DNA from: Bog-159 sp049516155 | GTDB lineage: Bacteria > Acidobacteriota > Terriglobia > Bryobacterales > Bryobacteraceae | Length of the DNA stretch: 12,926 nt | Direction of reading: 5' to 3' | Assembly (NCBI GenBank): GCA_049516155.1 | Contig: JBEKTJ010000190.1 | Location: 1-12,926, forward strand | Shown here: positions 12,396 through 12,926 of the stretch, piece by piece | Position numbering within the stretch: position 1 is the stretch's first letter | Layout of the letters: each line of letters starts with the position of its first letter | Made by a program: the position numbers and the translations under genes | Notes under the pieces: model-generated | What the model saw: the letters and a program-made list of their open reading frames with translations, nothing else | What the model was told of the DNA's origin: nothing | Databases searched by the model: none

Positions 12396-12926
12396 TCATC
12401 CACGCACGGGTACCGCGTCCCACCGTACCGCAACCTTCTCGATCCGCGCCACAGCCTCCATCAGGTTCGCCAGCGAATTCGCATAACTAAATCGGATATA
12501 CCCTGCGCCGGACTCCCCGAACGAGCCGCCATTCAGGCATGCCACGCCAGCCTCTTCCAGCAGAAAATCGGCCATCTCCTTCGATGGCATGCCGGTCTCC
12601 TGCACGTTGGCATAAGCATAAAACGCGCCTCCCGGAACGGTACAGCGGAAGCCCGGAATCCGGTTCAGCCCTTGGCAAAAGGCATCGCGCCGCCGCCGGA
12701 ACTCGGCGATCATGGCGTCCACCGGCTCCTGCGGACCGCGCAGCGCCGCGATCCCCGCCCTTTGCGTGAAGCTGGCCACGCAAGAGCAAGAGTTCACCAT
12801 CAGTTTGTTCACGGCATCCACCAGCCACGTGGGCATTACGCCATATCCCATGCGCCATCCGGTCATCGCGTAGGTCTTCGAGAAGCCGTCCAGAATGATG
12901 GTCTTCTCCAGCATGCCCGGATAGCA
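12396..12926 (-). CDS. PLP-dependent aminotransferase class I/II, C-terminal part (cut by window edge)
   Basis: The gene enters from the right edge of the window; 176 codons before the stop are seen, about the last 45% of a usual 390-residue enzyme. FSKTYAMTGWRMGY contains the Schiff-base lysine and the following phosphate-binding arginine of fold-type I aminotransferases in the aspartate aminotransferase group. VPGGAFYAYANV and YIRFSYANSLANLMEA near the end supply the conserved substrate-carboxylate arginine. It should transfer an amino group between an amino acid and a 2-oxo acid in the cytoplasm. Which amino acid (aspartate, aromatic, branched or alanine) cannot be decided from this part. 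An internal ATG at 12914 is not the real start, because the frame stays open to the edge (CYPGMLEK) and the fold requires the missing N-terminal half. A 56-bp gap separates it from the coiled-coil gene. Confidence 0.88.
   Translation of the reverse strand, partial: CYPGMLEKTIILDGFSKTYAMTGWRMGYGVMPTWLVDAVNKLMVNSCSCVASFTQRAGIAALRGPQEPVDAMIAEFRRRRDAFCQGLNRIPGFRCTVPGGAFYAYANVQETGMPSKEMADFLLEEAGVACLNGGSFGESGAGYIRFSYANSLANLMEAVARIEKVAVRWDAVPVRG

Noticed and set aside
1..12926. A defence system, CRISPR array, mobile element or biosynthetic cluster
   Set aside because: No cas, nuclease-helicase, toxin-antitoxin, transposase, integrase or synthase genes are seen, and no array of direct repeats with unique spacers. 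The genes are mostly known metabolic, transport and repair families.

Overview
This GC-rich, densely packed stretch reads like chromosome of an Acidobacteriota bacterium, most likely near the Bryobacterales/Solibacter group. That is an inference from three things: an Oar-type TonB-dependent receptor with an N-terminal carboxypeptidase-regulatory-like domain, a two-component-regulator propeller remnant, and short palindromic units (GC-stem/GGGA-loop) in an intergenic gap. No tRNA, rRNA, CRISPR array, phage or transposase gene was seen.

Layout. 1-421: a small VOC-fold protein (+). 422-1167: a gap holding a 10-bp-phased GCACAA repeat and a decayed AmrS-like radical SAM gene whose iron-sulfur core is missing. 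1168-2400: a metal-dependent amidohydrolase (+), convergent with a minus-strand pair, the TonB-dependent receptor (5809-3335) followed without a spacer by an Fpg/Nei-family DNA glycosylase (3334-2435). 5866-6384: a NUDIX hydrolase (+), divergent from the receptor. 6515-7021: a frameshifted and truncated propeller gene. 7022-7218: palindromes and a 47-bp copy of an internal piece of the nearby trpE. 10934-7219: a minus-strand operon of a TrpE-TrpG fusion, an MFS transporter and a DUF486 membrane protein, with junctions TAAGTG and ATGA. 11044-11976: a Tat-exported hydroxypyruvate-isomerase-like TIM barrel (+), convergent with a small coiled-coil protein (12339-11998, -). 12926-12396: the C-terminal part of a class I/II aminotransferase (-), cut by the window edge.

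How the genes work together. The clearest units are trpEG-MFS-DUF486 (anthranilate synthesis with two membrane proteins, all translationally coupled) and receptor-fpg (an unexpected pairing, probably only co-transcribed). The rest look like independent housekeeping or accessory genes. Several starts are preceded by the same -10-like box (TAGACT, TATTCT or GATACT). Four of these carry a TGn extension, and two sit exactly 6 nt from the start codon, which suggests leaderless transcripts.

I did not find a convincing new biological system. The most interesting signals are the micro-duplication of trpE, the helically phased repeat, the shared promoter signature and the duplicated ribosome-binding-site/start unit at 11033-11062.
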